The notes beneath the pieces were generated by a model. That model was not told the origin of the DNA and searched no databases. It was given only the letters and a program-made list of their open reading frames with translations. The position numbers and the translations under genes are program-made. A stretch of 64,000 nucleotides of DNA, taken from the NCBI RefSeq assembly GCF_042186555.1, contig NC_133328.1, forward strand, positions 357,552,984 to 357,616,983, given 5' to 3'. Of this stretch, positions 44,037 to 55,639 are shown in pieces. Within the stretch, counting starts at the first letter, position 1. The number at the start of each line of letters is the position of its first letter. The stretch comes from Aquarana catesbeiana. Lineage: Eukaryota; Chordata; Amphibia; Anura; Ranidae.

Positions 44037-45540
44037 TGCATTATTGCAGGTTTACCTCAGTATGTTTCAGTGTGTTATTGCAGGTTTACCGCAGTATATT
44101 GCAGTGCGTGAGTGCGCGGTTAATTCGTTCCAGAAGAATGCTTGTAATCCAAAGCACTCGTATAGCAAAGCGAGTTTCCCCATAGGAAGTAATGGAAACT
44201 CCGATAATCCGTTCTAGTGGCACTGCTAGTGTATGCAGTACTGCAGGTGGCCGGAGGTGGGGGGGGCACCAGAAACATTCGGAAATACTCAGAGCCTCTC
44301 TGAGACACTCGGGAATAGAGTGTTTCCGACCGTCTATGAACGACTCTGAGTGTCACCAGCGTCCCCCACACCTCTGGCCAAATGCCATACTACACACCCT
44401 AGAGGCTTGAATCCTGCTCGTTTTGCGAGACTATGCTCGCAAACCGAGTCAGGATATTAAAAAATAATAGCTCGTATTGCAAAACGCTTGTAAACTGCGT
44501 TACTCACAATCTGAGGTATTGCTGTCTTTTTTAATGCATTATTGCAGGTTTACCACAGTATATTGCAGTGTGTTAGTGCACATTTTACGCAGTACATTTC
44601 AGTGCTTTAGGGCATGTTTACCGCAGTATATTGCAGTGCGTTACTGCAAGTTTGACATGGTATATTTCAATGCGTTATTGCAGGTTTATCGCAGTATATT
44701 GCAGTGCGTTAGTGCACATTTAAGGCAGTTCATTTCAGTGCGTTATTACACATTTACTGCAGTATATTGCAGTGCGTTATTGTACATTTACCGCAGTATA
44801 TTGCAGTGCATTATTGCACGTTTAACGTAGTATATTTCAGTGCGTTATTGCATGTTTAAAGCAGTATATTGCAGTGCGTTTACTGCATGTTTAACTCCGT
44901 ATATTTCAGCACGTTATTGCAGATTTACCACAGTATATTGCAGTGCGTTGGTGCATGTTTACCGCAGTATATTGCAGTGCATTGGTGCACATTTACTGCA
45001 GTATATTGCAGTGCGTTGGTGCACATTTACTGCAGTATATTGGAGTGTGTCAGTGCAAGTTTACTGCAGTATATTGCAGTGCATTAGTGCATGTTTAACG
45101 CAGTATATTTCAGTGCGTTATTGAAGGTTTACCGTAGTATATTGCAGTGTGCTAGTGCACATTTTACGCAGTATATTTCAGTGCATAATTGCATGTTTAC
45201 CGCAGTATATCGCAGTATATTTCAGTGCATTTTTACAGGTTTACCGCATTATATTGCAGTGCGTTGGTGCACGTTTACCACAGTAACTTGCAGTACATTA
45301 CTGCATGTCTAACGCAGTATATTTCAGTGTGTTAGTGCACGTTTAACACAGTATATTTCAGTGCAGTATATTTCCCACCCACCTGACCGTCCGGGCCTCT
45401 GGAACTCCCTCCGGGCTGTGGCCGTTAGTGCACGTTTACCGCAGTATATTGCAGTGCGTCAGTGCAGTTTTACTGCAGTATATTGTAGTGTGTCAGTGCA
45501 GTTTTACTGCAGTATATTGTAGTGTGTCAGTGGAGTGTGT
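44037..45540. repeat. 34-bp minisatellite array, interrupted
   Basis: The unit, roughly CAGTGCGTTGGTGCAC plus ATTTACCGCAGTATATTG, recurs every 34 bp (for example 44941, 44975 and 45009) over 44037-44110 and 44520-45540. Bases 44112-44520 are a separate non-coding insertion (starting GGTTAATTCGTTCCAGAAGA), and 45375-45420 is another short interruption. Tyr/Cys-rich open frames here are repeat artefacts: the period is not a multiple of three, so they change frame. Confidence 0.9.
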
Positions 45541-45654
45541 CTGTGTAGTGAGTTTTCAAGTGCACAAAACACAACTTTCTATTGATTAAAGTGCATCCAC
45601 GTACACACTTCCCCATCTTTATTAAATTTTGTTAATAAGCCCTCCCCCCGAATT

Positions 45655-46046
45655 ATGTCTGGAAGGCCAACAAGGAGAGGCAGACGTTCCCATGGCACTG
45701 TAAGGGGGCAAGCAGCATCTGTGTCCACAGGCAAAGGTGGATGTGGTCTGTCCTCAGGCAAGGGATGTTGCCTGTGCTATCCAGGCACAGCATGCAGAGG
45801 AGGTGGTGGACTAGCTTACTAAACCATTCTCATCCTCCATCACCCAAGAAGACTAGTGTGCAGTCCACTGCAGCTGCCAGAGTGGCTTATTCTGCCTCCT
45901 TGTCCACAGCTACTCCTTCCATAGCCCCAGCATCAGGCATGGAGGAGTCGGCTGAATTATTTGAACATGGCATCATCCACTTGCTCCTTGACGATGCACA
46001 GCCATTACTTGATTCCATTCTGAGGTTGAGGAAGGTAGGAACATGA
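45655..46046 (+). pseudogene. Coding remnant, probably hAT-element protein N-terminus
   Basis: Starts ATGTCTGGAAGGCCAACAAG (45655), reading SGRPTRRGRRSHGTVRG, a basic start, then Gly/Cys-rich sequence and, in a second frame, TAAARVAYSASLSTATPSIA and MEESAELFEHGIIHLLLDDA. Frames shift at least once near 45760. The basic start and the acidic helical end could be the N-terminal part of a hAT transposase, because the remnant lies inside a hAT-like element. I do not recognise a zinc-finger or catalytic motif, so this is tentative. Confidence 0.4.
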
Positions 46047-46159
46047 GCCTATGCCCATCTGCAGCCTGATCAATACCCATATGCAGCCTCACCATTGTCA
46101 TGAATGCAGACTGATCAATGCCCGTCTGCAGCCTCTCCTCAGTTTACTGCTGCCTTAAG

Positions 46160-46400
46160 GAGACAGGGAGGGGGCGGGTTGAGCGCTGTCAGATTACATA
46201 CAGCGAGAATCTGCTGTTTACTCAGACTCTTTAATACAAAGTCCCGCCTCCTGGAACCTGCTTCTATGATAGACAGAACACTGGTCCAATGCCGGCCCAG
46301 GAGATGGGACTTCATATTACAGAGGCCGCTGAGTAAACAGGAGATTCTCGCTGTATGTAATCTGACGGCGCTCGTCCCGCCCCCTCCCCGTTCCCTCCTA
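46160..46400. mobile_element. Fold-back MITE
   Basis: The left half (GAGGGGGCGGGTTGAGCGCT, ACATACAGCGAGAATCT) is mirrored by the right half (AGATTCTCGCTGTATGT, GGCGCTCGTCCCGCCCCCTC), giving arms of about 55 bp around a short centre. Both strands therefore show similar open frames, which are not genes. Confidence 0.8.
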
Positions 46401-46524
46401 GGCAGCCCAAATTGCAGTATCGGCATAAAACGCGCACACACTATTTGCACCTGATTGTCAGGGTAAAAAAGTGCATGTTATACTCCAATAAATGCAGTAA
46501 CTAATAACAGTAAAAAGAGCAAAA

Positions 46525-47690
46525 TCAACCAGAACATCCTACAATGGAAATGGTTAGGAGAGTCCTCAATCTATAGAGGAGCAGGTAATCCAGGAACAGC
46601 GATGAGGGAGTGTTCTGCATCAGGGTGGGTGAGAGTCTTTGGATTACTTGAATTTGGGCTTCTACCAGATAGGTGTCAGCGGGCTGGCTGGTGACTGGCG
46701 TTTTACAGCTCCCTAGGTAGATCCAGCAAGTGGAGAGGAAGGCGCCTGTGAGATGAGTCCCAATTTCAAAAGGAGACATTCCCCCTCTGGGAAGTTGGAA
46801 AAAGTACAGAACTTATTCTTGAATTCAAATTTGAGGTTGGAAGGGAAAAGCCAACAGTATCTGATGTTCTTTTGGGAGAGGGCCGTCAGGAGGGGCTTGC
46901 AAGATCTCCGCCTTTAAATAGTGGAGGGAGAAAGATCAGCAAAAACCTGAATATGACCATGAATCGTCAGCTGGGTTTGCTCGAGAAAACGTTTTACGAC
47001 TTCTTTTTTGACTGTGTAAAAGTGGGGTTTAACCACCACATCTCTGGGAAGGCCTTTCTGGCAAGGTGGTCTGAGGGCCCTATAGGCTCGATCAAGTTCC
47101 AATCTGTGTGATGGAATATCAGACATAAGCTGCTTGATAAATGCTTGTACTGTTTCTGGAATATCCTTTATTAATTCCGTGATCCCCCTTATTCTTAAAT
47201 TATACCGTCTGGATATATATCTTCTAGATCATCAATTTTAGCAAGGGCCATCTCTAGCTGATTATGAAGCGTCCAGTTTAAGTTCAATGGCTTCCATGCG
47301 GGAGCCCAGATTTTGAATGTCTAATATCATTAGTAATTCTGGCAGCGGTGTTATAAAGGCTTCGGTCCAGCATTTCTGAGGATCTAGCAAACATGGCTGA
47401 AGTATCCAGTGGTTGTGGGATGTGGCAGCCTGCATTAGAGAACACGTGCTGTGTGTGTATGGGCCCTGCCTCCATAGGAGATATTAGAAGGTCATCTCTA
47501 GTGATTGCTCTATGAGAAATTCAGTCAATGCAGGGGAGTGTGGCCCAACTTGGGGTGTACTTAGGGGTGTCCCAGTGCCCAGGCTGAGAAAGTGAGGGAC
47601 TGAGGTGGTGCCAGGGGAAGCACTCTCTGCCGCCATTGGGGCCTGGTGTAGAGTAACAGCCGCCATGTTCAATTCCACAAGCAGGCCTGC
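46525..47690 (-). pseudogene. L1/Tx1-like LINE ORF1 relic
   Basis: Minus-strand pieces encode an L1-type ORF1p in broken frames: the N-terminal part at 47678-47484, a helical middle, and the RNA-binding part around 47126-46914 with LMSDIPSHRLELDRAYRALR, PRDVVVKPHFYTVKKEV and IQVFADLSPSTI, diagnostic of Tx1-type ORF1. A C-terminal domain is just recognisable to about 46700. It has many stops and no ORF2, so it is dead. It differs in sequence from the LINE at 5-13 kb. It is inserted antisense in the hAT-like element. Confidence 0.8.
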
Positions 47691-48521
47691 ACTTGCTGCT
47701 AGTTGGGTTTGGAGGTCCCTCCAGGCTGAGCCTGAAGATATGGGGTGAAGGGGTAGCGATCCCCTCGCTGGTGCTGCTGTGCTAGCGCAAGTCGAGGTGT
47801 GCTGGGCGCCAGAGGAGGCACGGAACAGCCAAAGCGGGACTTAGCTCCCGTCTTAAGCGTCTATCATGGAAGTCATCGCGCATGCTCCCTCCTAAAAAAA
47901 TCTTGTTCAGAGTGCACTAAATTTTGGCCTCAATATACAGACTGGCTCCCCAAGCCGTTTTTACAAAATAAAGAAAGCTGGCAGGGAAAATTTCATTTTT
48001 GTTGGCTTTATAATTAATGCTGCAGCAGGTTCTATACATGGTACAGATGTGCCACTTTAAAGGCAGACTAATGGGAACCCCCAATTTAAAGGAATTTTTA
48101 ATTTTTGTTGTTTCTAGTTTTTATGGTTTCACTTTAAACATCAGTAAATTACTGCTCATTTAAAAATGTTTTTTTACAAATTTTGTGTTTGATACATGTC
48201 CCCCAGGGCAGTACCCGGACCCCATACCCTTTGTATGCCCAATTACTTCCATATAAGCCTTCAAAATGGGCACTTTTGATTTTTCTACTTTGGGTCCCAT
48301 AGACTTCAATGGAGTTCGTTATTCGATTCCGAACTTTTGCGATGTTCGAAAGCCCTGCCACAAACCTAACCAGGGGTCGTTCGGCCCATGTCTAGTCTTA
48401 TTACAACATCTATCCACCACGGAGAATGCTGGAAATTACGGCTAAGGTCATACAAGAGCTTTTTTTTTTTTTTTTTTTATTTTATATAATTTTTAAAGGA
48501 AAATCACAAAATTCACATCCC

Positions 48522-48947
48522 TAAGAGCCCTTTCACACTGGGGCGGGGGCGGCACCGGCAGTAAAACGCCGCTATTATTAGCGGCGTTTTACCGTTGGTA
48601 TGCGGCCGCTAGCGGGGCGGTTTTACCCCCCTCTAGCGGCCGAGAAAGGGTTAAATACCACCGCAAAGTGCCTCTGCAGAGGCGCTTTGCCGGCGGTATA
48701 GCCGCGCCATCCCATTGATTTCAATGGGCAGGAGCAGTAAAGGAGCGGTATACACACCGCTTCTTCACCGCTCCAAAGATGCTGCTGGCAGGACTTTTTT
48801 TACCGTCCTGCCAGCGCATCGCTCCAGTGTGAAAGCCCTCGGCGCTTTCACACTGGAATGAAAGTAGCGGCACTTTCGGGTCGGTTTGCAGGCGCTATTA
48901 TTAGCGCAATAGCGCCTGCAAACCGCCCCAGTGTGAAAGGGCTCTTA
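48522..48947. mobile_element. MITE with perfect 25-bp terminal inverted repeats
   Basis: TAAGAGCCCTTTCACACTGG plus GGCGG at the left is exactly mirrored at the right end (to 48947). TAA/TTA at the borders suits a PIF/Harbinger-type 3-bp duplication. The interior has further perfect hairpins: AAAACGCCGCTATTATTAGC with GGCGTTTT near 48562-48592, and GGCGCTATTATTAGCGC near 48892-48906. No gene. Confidence 0.85.
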
Positions 48948-49667
48948 CTGATCCATTGATTTATCTCAGTAATAGAAAAACAGTACCTCTCTCTTTGCAG
49001 ATGTGACACTATGCCATGTAACTTTAGAATACGAGAGCTGTGAAGCAATTTTTCCCTGAAAAAGGGAGAGAGCTATCTATAGACAATAATGTATATTGTG
49101 CATTTGCCTAAACTACTCTCTTCCTACCCTTTTTTTAATATGTGCTTCACTTGTGAACTGATGGGTAGTGCAAGTCAGCATATGGAGTTCGGATTTCTCA
49201 AAATGGTGCTAGAGTTAGAAATAAATAGCTGAATCAAATAAAATAGAAAGATGGCATAAATATGCTCTACAGCAATGAGTAATTTGAGATAGATGTCCTA
49301 ATCAATATCGGTTATTATGTGCCTCCTACATTTCTACCTCCTGTGCACTTCACTTACTACCACCTCATGTCACACCTTCAACCCATAATCTCTCTGTAAG
49401 AATGCCCTGATAAGCCACCATAGGTAATAAGGGTGTGCACAGAATAAGATGTTTTTATTCTCAGTTATGTGTTAACATTTACATTGTTATAGATTTAGGA
49501 CATGACTTGACTTGCAATAACAAAAAAGATAATGTTGAAGAAATATTCAAATGAGAACAAAGATAAGTGTTTTCAGCAATCTTTATTTTTATAGCCATCA
49601 TACTGGGAAACAGGTGTTCTGATACAAGTCAGAAAGCATGTCCAAGTCTCGTACGAGACCCTTTATA
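48948..49667. other. Probable host intron, no feature seen
   Basis: AT-rich, low-copy-looking intronic sequence between the MITE and the Tc1 element. No exon candidate or transposon end. Confidence 0.35.
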
Positions 49668-49748
49668 TACAGTGCATCTGGAAAGTAATCACAGCGCTTC
49701 ACTTTTTCCACATTTTGTTATGTTACAGCCTTATTCCAAAATGGATTA

Positions 49749-50251
49749 GTGTTACTAAAGCCAGGACCCTTCATTCACTATATTTGGTCAGTACATAGAA
49801 AATGGAAATGCAATTATTTTAATAAATATAAACTGCTAAATACCTTTTCTCATAAGCAGAGCAGTCTTGTGACTTTTATCAGTGTCCAGCCAAGCACTGG
49901 TTAAAGCTTGTAGGAGGAGTTTTCTAACTGACCTATAAGGCTGTATGGCCCCTGATCCTCTGTCTGGACAGCTTGTAATTGGCCCTGTGCTAATCACATG
50001 CATCCTCCCATGAACAAAAACCCCTCTAGCAGCACACACCAAACTGAGCATGTGTAGCCTGACTCCATAGACTCTGTGTTATCAGGAAATTATTAGGAGT
50101 AAGTGGAAGGAGGGGAGGATCAGAGAAGCCAGGTTCAAACAGCTTTTTTACACAATGCAGGGGATTAACCCCTAATGTTACACAGTGAGTATAACAAGCA
50201 TGCTTTACTGCATATACAGGCGGATTTTACTGTTGTAGGTTAGTAACACTG
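49749..50251. mobile_element. TA-flanked MITE inside the Tc1 end
   Basis: Ends AGTGTTACTAA and TTAGTAACACT are inverted copies; TA lies at both borders (49747-49748 and 50252-50253). The interrupted Tc1 sequence (CAAAATGGATTA ... AAATTCATTATTTTCCTC) is matched, inverted, by the undisturbed copy near 54918-54955, which proves the insertion. Non-coding. Confidence 0.8.
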
Positions 50252-51687
50252 TAAATTCATTATTTTCCTCAAAGGTCTACAAACAAAACCCCATAATGAC
50301 GTGAAAAAAGTTTTTTTGAAATCTTTGCAAATGTATTAAAAATTATCAAACAAAAAATGACATGTACATACTGTACAGTAAGTATTCACAGCATTTGCCA
50401 TGACACTCAAAATTGAGCTCAGGTGCATTCTGTTTCCACTGATCATCCTTGACATGTCTGTACAACCTGATTGGAGTCCACCTGATGTAAATTCAGTTGA
50501 TTGGATATGATTTGGAAAGGCACACGCCTGTCTGTATAAGGTCCCACAGTTAACAGTGCATGTAAGAGCACAAACTAAGTCATGAAGTCCAAGGAATTGT
50601 CTGTAGACCTCTGATACAGTATTGTATCGAGGCGCAGATCTGGGGAAGGTTACAGAAAAATTTCTGCAGCATTGAAGTTCCCAATGAGCACAGTGACCTC
50701 CATCATCTGTAAATGGAAGAAGTTTGGAACCGCCAGGACTCCTCCTAGAGTGGCCCGCCAGCCCAAACTGAGCGATCAGGGGACAAGGGCCTTAGTTACA
50801 GAGGTGACCAAGAACCGGATGGTCACTCTGACAGAGCTCCAGCATTTCTCTAGAGAGAGAGGATAACCTTCCAGAAGAACAACCATCTCTGCAACTCTCC
50901 ACCAATCATGCCCCTATGGTAGAGTTCACAGATGGAACCCACTCCTCGGTAAAAGGCACATGACAGTTTGCCGAAAGGCACCTGAAGGACTCTGACCTTG
51001 AGAAACAAAATTCTCTGGTCTGATGAAACAAAGATTGAACTTTTTGGCCTGAATGGCAAGCATTATGTCTAGAGGAAACCAGGCACCTCTCATCACCTGA
51101 ACAAACCATCCCTACAGTGAAGCATGGTGGTGGCAGCATCATGCTGTGGGGATGTTTTTCAGGGGCAGGAACTGGGAAACTAGTCAGGATTGAGGAAAAG
51201 AATGCATGTAAAATAAATTACAGCGCTTGCAACCGTGCAGGAAACTGATTAAAACAATGTGCAGATATACCCCAAAAATTATATTAAGTGTGCTTGTGTA
51301 ATGTATAAAAATTGTAACAAAGATAAAAATTCATGTATAAACAACAAATCAAAATAATATAATTTAAGTATTGCAAAATATCACAATAAAAAGTGCTCTT
51401 GTGCTCCAATCCTTTGATAAGTGCAACGTGCTCCAAACTTCCACTCTGTGATGTGACTCACTCTCCTTCAGTGTCCCCACTCACCAGATCTATGGGACCC
51501 CTAGCTTTTCAGGCTAGGGGTCAAAAAAGGCAAAGATCCAGCAGTGACTGATGTCTTGAACTTGTCCACAAGAGTGGTGGTTAGCATATGGAAAGAAAGG
51601 GAACTGATAGCAAAGTACTGTAAAATTTGCAATTATCGAGGAAAAGATTGTTCTAATTACAAAATAGCAAAGTAAAATAAGCATGTA

Positions 51688-53301
51688 CAGTATCTCACAA
51701 AAGTGAGTACACCCCTCACATTTTTGTAAATATTTTATTCTATCTTTTCTTATGACAACACTGAAGAAATTATACTTTGCTACATTGTAAAGTAGTGAGT
51801 GCACAGCTTGTATAACAGTGTAAATGTGCTGTCCCCTCAAAATAACTCAACACACAGCCATTAATGTCTAAACCGCTGGCAACAAAAGTGAGTACACCCC
51901 TAAGTGAAAATGTCCAAATTGGGCCCAATTAGTCATTTTCCCTCCCCGGTGTCATGTGACTTGTTAGTTTTACAAGGTCTCAGGTGTGTTAAATTTGGTG
52001 TTATCGCTCTCACTCTCTCATACTGGTCACTGGTAGTTCAACATGGCACCTCATAGCAAAGAACTCTCTGAGTATCTGAAAAAAAGAATTGTTGCTCTAC
52101 ATAAAGATGGCCTAGGCTATAAGAAGATTGCCAAGACCCTGAAACTGAGCTGCAGCACGGTGGCCAAGACCATACAGCAGTTTAACAGGATAGGTTCCAC
52201 TTAGCATAGGCCTCGCCATGGTCGACCAAAGAAGTTGAGTGCACGTGCTCAGCGTCATATCCACAGGTTGTCTTTGGGAAATAGACATATGAGTGCTGCC
52301 AGCATTGCTGCAGAGGTTGAAGGGGTGAGGGGTCAGCCTGTCAGTGCTCAGACCATACACCGCACACTACATCAAATTGGTCTGCATGGCTGTCGTCCCA
52401 GAAGGAAGCCTCTTCTAAAGATGATGCACAAGAAAGTCCGCCAGTTTGCTGAAGACAAGCAGACTAAGGATATGGATTACTGGAACCATGTCCTGTGGCC
52501 TGATGAGACCAAGATGAACTTATTTGGTTCAGATGGTGTCAAGCGTGTGTGGTGGCAACCAGGTTAGGAGTACAAAGCCAAGTGTGTCTTGCCTACAGTC
52601 AAGCATGGTGGTGGGAGTGGCATGGTCTGGGGCTGCATGAGTGCTGCCGACACTAGGGGGCTACAGTTCATTGAGGGAACCATGAATGCCAACATGTACT
52701 GTGACATACTGAAGCAGAGCATAATTCCCTCCCTTTGGAGACTGGGGTGAAGGGCAGTATTCCAACATAACGACCCCAAACACACCTCCAAGACGACCAC
52801 TGCCTTGCTAAAGAAGCTGAGGGTAAAGGTGATGGACTGGCCATATGTCTCCAGACCTAAACCCTATTGAGCATCTGTGGGGCATCCTCAAACGGAAGGT
52901 GGAGGGGCGCAAGATCTCTAATATCCACCAGCTCCGTGATGTCATTATAGAGGAGTGGAAGAGGACTCCAGTGGCAACCTGTAAAGCTCTGGTGAACTCC
53001 ATGCCCAAGAGGGTTAAGGCAGTGCTGGAAAACAATTGGTGGCCACACAAATTATTGACACTTTGGGTCCAATTTGGACATTTTCACTTAGGGGTGTACT
53101 CACTTTTGTTGTCAGCAGTTTGGACATTAATGGCTGTGTGTTGTTATTTTGAGGGGACAGCAAATTTGCACTGTTATACAAGCTGTACACTCACTACTTT
53201 ACATTGTAGAAAAGTGTCATTTATTCTGTGTTGTCACATGAAAAGATATAATAAAATATTTGCAAAAATGTGAGGGGTGTACTCACTTTTGGGAGATACT
53301 G
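51688..53301 (+). mobile_element. Tc1-type transposon (second copy)
   Basis: Inverted ends CAGTATCTCACAAAAGTGAG and CTTTTGGGAGATACTG, flanked by TA (51686-51687, 53302-53303). At 1.6 kb it is full length. It interrupts the left arm of the Penelope-like element. The ends continue the inverted similarity through TACACCCC and internal CAAATT(T/G)GG... blocks. Confidence 0.95.
52043..53060 (+). pseudogene. Tc1 transposase, few disabling changes
   Basis: ATG at 52043: MAPHSKELSEYLKKRIVALH starts the paired-type DNA-binding domain; an in-frame TAG (52202) follows QQFNRIGST. HRPRHGRPKKLS resembles the GRPR AT-hook. The catalytic region holds LWPDETKMNLFG (first Asp, about 52500), QHNDPKHTSK (second Asp, about 52772) and, after a frameshift near 52850, SPDLNPIEHLWGILKRK (Glu of DD34E). 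Further stops at 52564 and near 52748. The end region is NNWWPHKLLTLW. Much better preserved than the enclosing Tc1, consistent with being the younger insertion. Confidence 0.9.
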
Positions 53302-53392
53302 TATGTAGAAAACAAATACAATCCAGGAACGCCGCATACAGCGTGCGTTCCACTGAAACCAGAAGTGACGCAGACGGACTCGGCACCTGAAA

Positions 53393-53440
53393 TTACGTCA
53401 ACGCATTTTGCCCTCCCACAAGGCGTTATCAAAAAGAGGG
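53393..53440 (-). ncRNA. Degenerate hammerhead-like motif
   Basis: Minus strand TTGATAACGCC, helix II GCC/GGC with a TTGTGGGA-type loop, AAAAT where GAAAC is expected, and GCGTT before GACGTAA. Core bases are mutated in this copy, so it is unlikely to cleave, but the layout matches the partner at 53685-53732. Confidence 0.45.
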
Positions 53441-53494
53441 AAACCAGTACAAAGAATTTTGGAGTAGCCTTTATGACAGGCTTCACCCATTGAC

Positions 53495-53627
53495 ACAAAC
53501 AGATAGAGAAAATCATTACGAAGCATTGGTATTTATTACTAAAGGATGTTGATCTAAAGAAGCTTTTACCTGATAGGCCACAGTTTATTTATACCAAGCC
53601 TTCGACTTTACAAGGAGGTTTGTACTT
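53495..53627 (+). pseudogene. Penelope-like polyprotein linker fragment
   Basis: Plus-strand frame IEKIITKHWYLLLKDVDLKK and LLPDRPQFIYTKPSTLQ. The pattern HW-x-L-x-x-D, then P-x-x-x-Y and a Ser/Thr-Leu-x-(Gly/Asp) segment is the Penelope-type region between RT and GIY-YIG, like that at about 25100-25230 in the larger element. Only about 45 residues remain, between the two ribozyme-bearing arms. Confidence 0.65.
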
Positions 53628-53684
53628 TTCTGGACCGAGTTTTTTTTTTTTTTTTTTCGCTGGGGGAGAAGAAAAAAAAAAAGA

Positions 53685-53732
53685 GGTCCTTGATGACGCC
53701 TTGTGGGAGGGCAAAGAGCGTTGACGTAATTT
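53685..53732 (+). ncRNA. Degenerate hammerhead-like motif, partner copy
   Basis: TTGATGACGCC (53690-53700), loop TTGTGGGA, helix II closing GGC, then AAAGA where GAAAC is expected, and GCGTT before GACGTAA. The TGATGA core is intact but the GAAA box is damaged. Together with 53393-53440 it forms a head-to-head pair about 300 bp apart. Confidence 0.5.
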
Positions 53733-55017
53733 CCGGTGCCGAGTCCATACAACGTCACTTCCGGTCTCAGTGGAACGCACACTGGATGCTGCGTTTCTGG
53801 ATAGTATCTCTGTTTTCTGTTTTCTACGCTCATGCTTATTTTACTTCACTATTTTGTATATAGAATCCATCTTTTGAGCAATAAACGCTAATTTTACAGT
53901 ACTTTACTATCAGTACCCTTTCTTTCCATATACTAATCACCATGCTGGGGGAGTTCTCTTGTGGACCGGTTCAAGACATCAGTCACTGCTGGATCTTTGC
54001 CTTTTTTGATCCCTAGACTGAAAAGCTAGGGGTCTCCATAGAACTGGTGAGTGGGGACGCTGAAGGGGAGTGAGTCACATCACAGAGTGGAAGTTTGGAT
54101 CATGTTGCACTTATCAAATGATTGGAGCACAAGAGCACTTTTTATTGGAACATTTTGCAATATTTAATTATATCATTTTGATTCGTAGTTTATACATGAA
54201 TTTTTTATCTTTGTTACAATTGTTGTTATACAGTACACAAGCATTCTTAATAGAATTTTTGGAAAATATCTGCACATTGTTTTGATCAGTTTCCTGCACG
54301 GTTGCAAACGCTATAATTTATTTTTATTTTTAGATTGATTCAAGTGAATAGCACCTTGTGTACAGCTGCTGCAAGTTTAGTAATTACTATTTATTTTTTA
54401 TTCCTTACACGCTTTTCACCTTAGCACAGCTTTTCACTAATTCAATGATGGATGCAGCAATGTACAGAGACATCCTTGATGAAAACCTGCTCCAGAGCAC
54501 TCTGGACCTCAGACTAGGGCGAAGGTTCATCTTCCAACAGGACAACGACCCTAAGCACGCAGCATGACAAACTCTGTGAATGTCCCTGAGTGGCCCAGAC
54601 TTGAACCCATTTGAACATCTCTGGAGAGATCTGAAAATGGTTGTGCACCGATGCTCCCCATCCAACCTGATGGAGCATGAGAGGTCCTGCAAAGAAGTAT
54701 GGGGAAACCTGCCCAAAAATGGTGTGCCAAGCTTGTAGCATCATACTCAAAAAGACTTGAGGCTGTAATTGGTGCCAAAGGTGCTTCAACAAATATTGAG
54801 CAAAGGCTGTGAATACTTATGTATATGGGATTTTTTTCATGTTTTATTTTTAATAAATTTGCAAAGATTTCAAACAAACTTCTTTCACGTTGTCATTATG
54901 GGGTATTGTTTGTAGAATTTTGAGGAAAATAATGGATTTAATCCATTTTGGAATAAGGCTGTAACATAACAAAATGTGGAAAAAGTGAAGAACTGTGAAT
55001 ACTTTCTGGATGCAATG

Positions 55018-55639
55018 TACATTTGTGAGAAGACAGCATCAAATTAACAAATCCCTCCTGTGAAAAAGCTAAAATTTTTGCTAGCGGCTGCACCAGCCGC
55101 TAGCGATAATCACATGTAAAATCTGGTAGACTTGTTGCCCATGCATGGTTCGAATCTCAGCTGGTTCCTGCTGAACTGGCTGAGATTCAAGCTGTCTATG
55201 CCCGGCTTAAGTCGTTAGCTTAGAATCCAGTGGTTGCCGGTGTTGACTCTCAATTTATTGATTGTGTTGGCCAAATCACAGTCGCATTGAACTTTGTGTT
55301 ATGTAGCGCTAGATGCTAGCCAGGTTAAGTTTTGAATAACCCTTTCTTCTGTCCAGATCTGCAGGGCAATCTGGCTTTAGATCGGCAGAGTAATCGTGTA
55401 AGCTGTCTGTGAATCAAAAAAGCGCTGAAGCCTTTGGATCAAAATAAGAAGCAACAACTTTTTTCAGGAAGAGAGGTCACCAATGGGAGTATTTCCACAG
55501 TCATGTTTCCTTTATGCCTTTAAATTTCCCAGGCAAAATCTGGCATTGCCTTTAGCCCAGTCTTCCTTTATGAATTTTTAATGTTAAAATTATATTTGTG
55601 AAGATAATTATGTTAAAATATTTTTGAACTGAAGGTAAA
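55018..55639. other. Host intron, no feature seen
   Basis: Sequence after the Tc1 right end. A short GCTAGCGGCTG / CAGCCGCTAGC hairpin lies near 55080-55105. No gene or transposon border recognised. Confidence 0.35.

Larger units (their letters stand above)
43886..48394 (+). mobile_element. Probable hAT element with tandem-repeat leader and coding remnant
   Basis: The left end TAGAGTTGGGCGAATGG and right end CGTTCGGCCCATGTCTA are imperfect inverted copies. The flanking 8-mers (TCCTTGTT and GTCTTATT) match at only five of eight positions, so the duplication is weak. Inside are a 34-bp tandem array, a plus-strand coding remnant, a fold-back MITE and a minus-strand LINE ORF1 relic. The segment near 48280-48390 (CCCATAGACTTCAATGGAG, GAACTTTTGCGATGTTCG) is the element's right part. 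Confidence 0.5.
51201..54446 (+). mobile_element. Penelope-like element, short copy with inverted arms
   Basis: Left arm 51201-51687 plus 53302-53440 and right arm 53685-54446 are inverted copies: for example CCACTCTGTGATGTGACTCA near 51440 against TGAGTCACATCACAGAGTGG near 54070. Hammerhead-like motifs lie in both. Between them is a plus-strand fragment typical of the Penelope linker. RT and endonuclease are missing. A Tc1 element (51688-53301) sits in the left arm. The element itself sits in the older Tc1, with no long target duplication visible. Confidence 0.8.
50582..54812 (+). pseudogene. Tc1-type DDE transposase, split and decayed
   Basis: The N-terminal helix-turn-helix region begins MKSKELSVDL (50582) and continues with STVTSIICKWKKFGTARTPP. 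LWSDETKIELFG (about 51010) gives the first catalytic Asp. The gene is then cut at 51201 by a 3.2-kb insertion and resumes at 54447 with MDAAMYRDILDENLLQSTL, QQDNDPKHAA (second Asp) and SGPDLNPFEHLW (the Glu of a DD34E triad), ending at TGA 54810-54812. Several stops and frameshifts are also present. The enzyme would cut and paste Tc1 DNA at TA. Confidence 0.85.
49670..55017 (+). mobile_element. Tc1-type transposon carrying nested insertions
   Basis: Inverted ends CAGTGCATCTGGAAAGTA (49670) and TACTTTCTGGATGCAATG (to 55017), each flanked by TA. After removing a MITE (49749-50251) and a Penelope-like element (51201-54446, itself holding a second Tc1), about 1.6 kb remains, the normal Tc1 size. 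The transposase is on the plus strand and is a pseudogene. All of this lies in the host intron. Confidence 0.9.

Noticed and set aside
44037..45540. Possible CRISPR-like array because of regular 34-bp spacing
   Set aside because: The whole unit repeats, there are no unique spacers, and the genome is eukaryotic. It is a minisatellite.
46104..46454. Similar open frames on both strands as a gene pair
   Set aside because: They arise from the palindromic fold-back MITE.
43878..48402. Treating the flanking 8-mers of the hAT-like element as a solid target duplication
   Set aside because: Only five of eight positions match, so the element call rests on its ends and is kept at moderate confidence.
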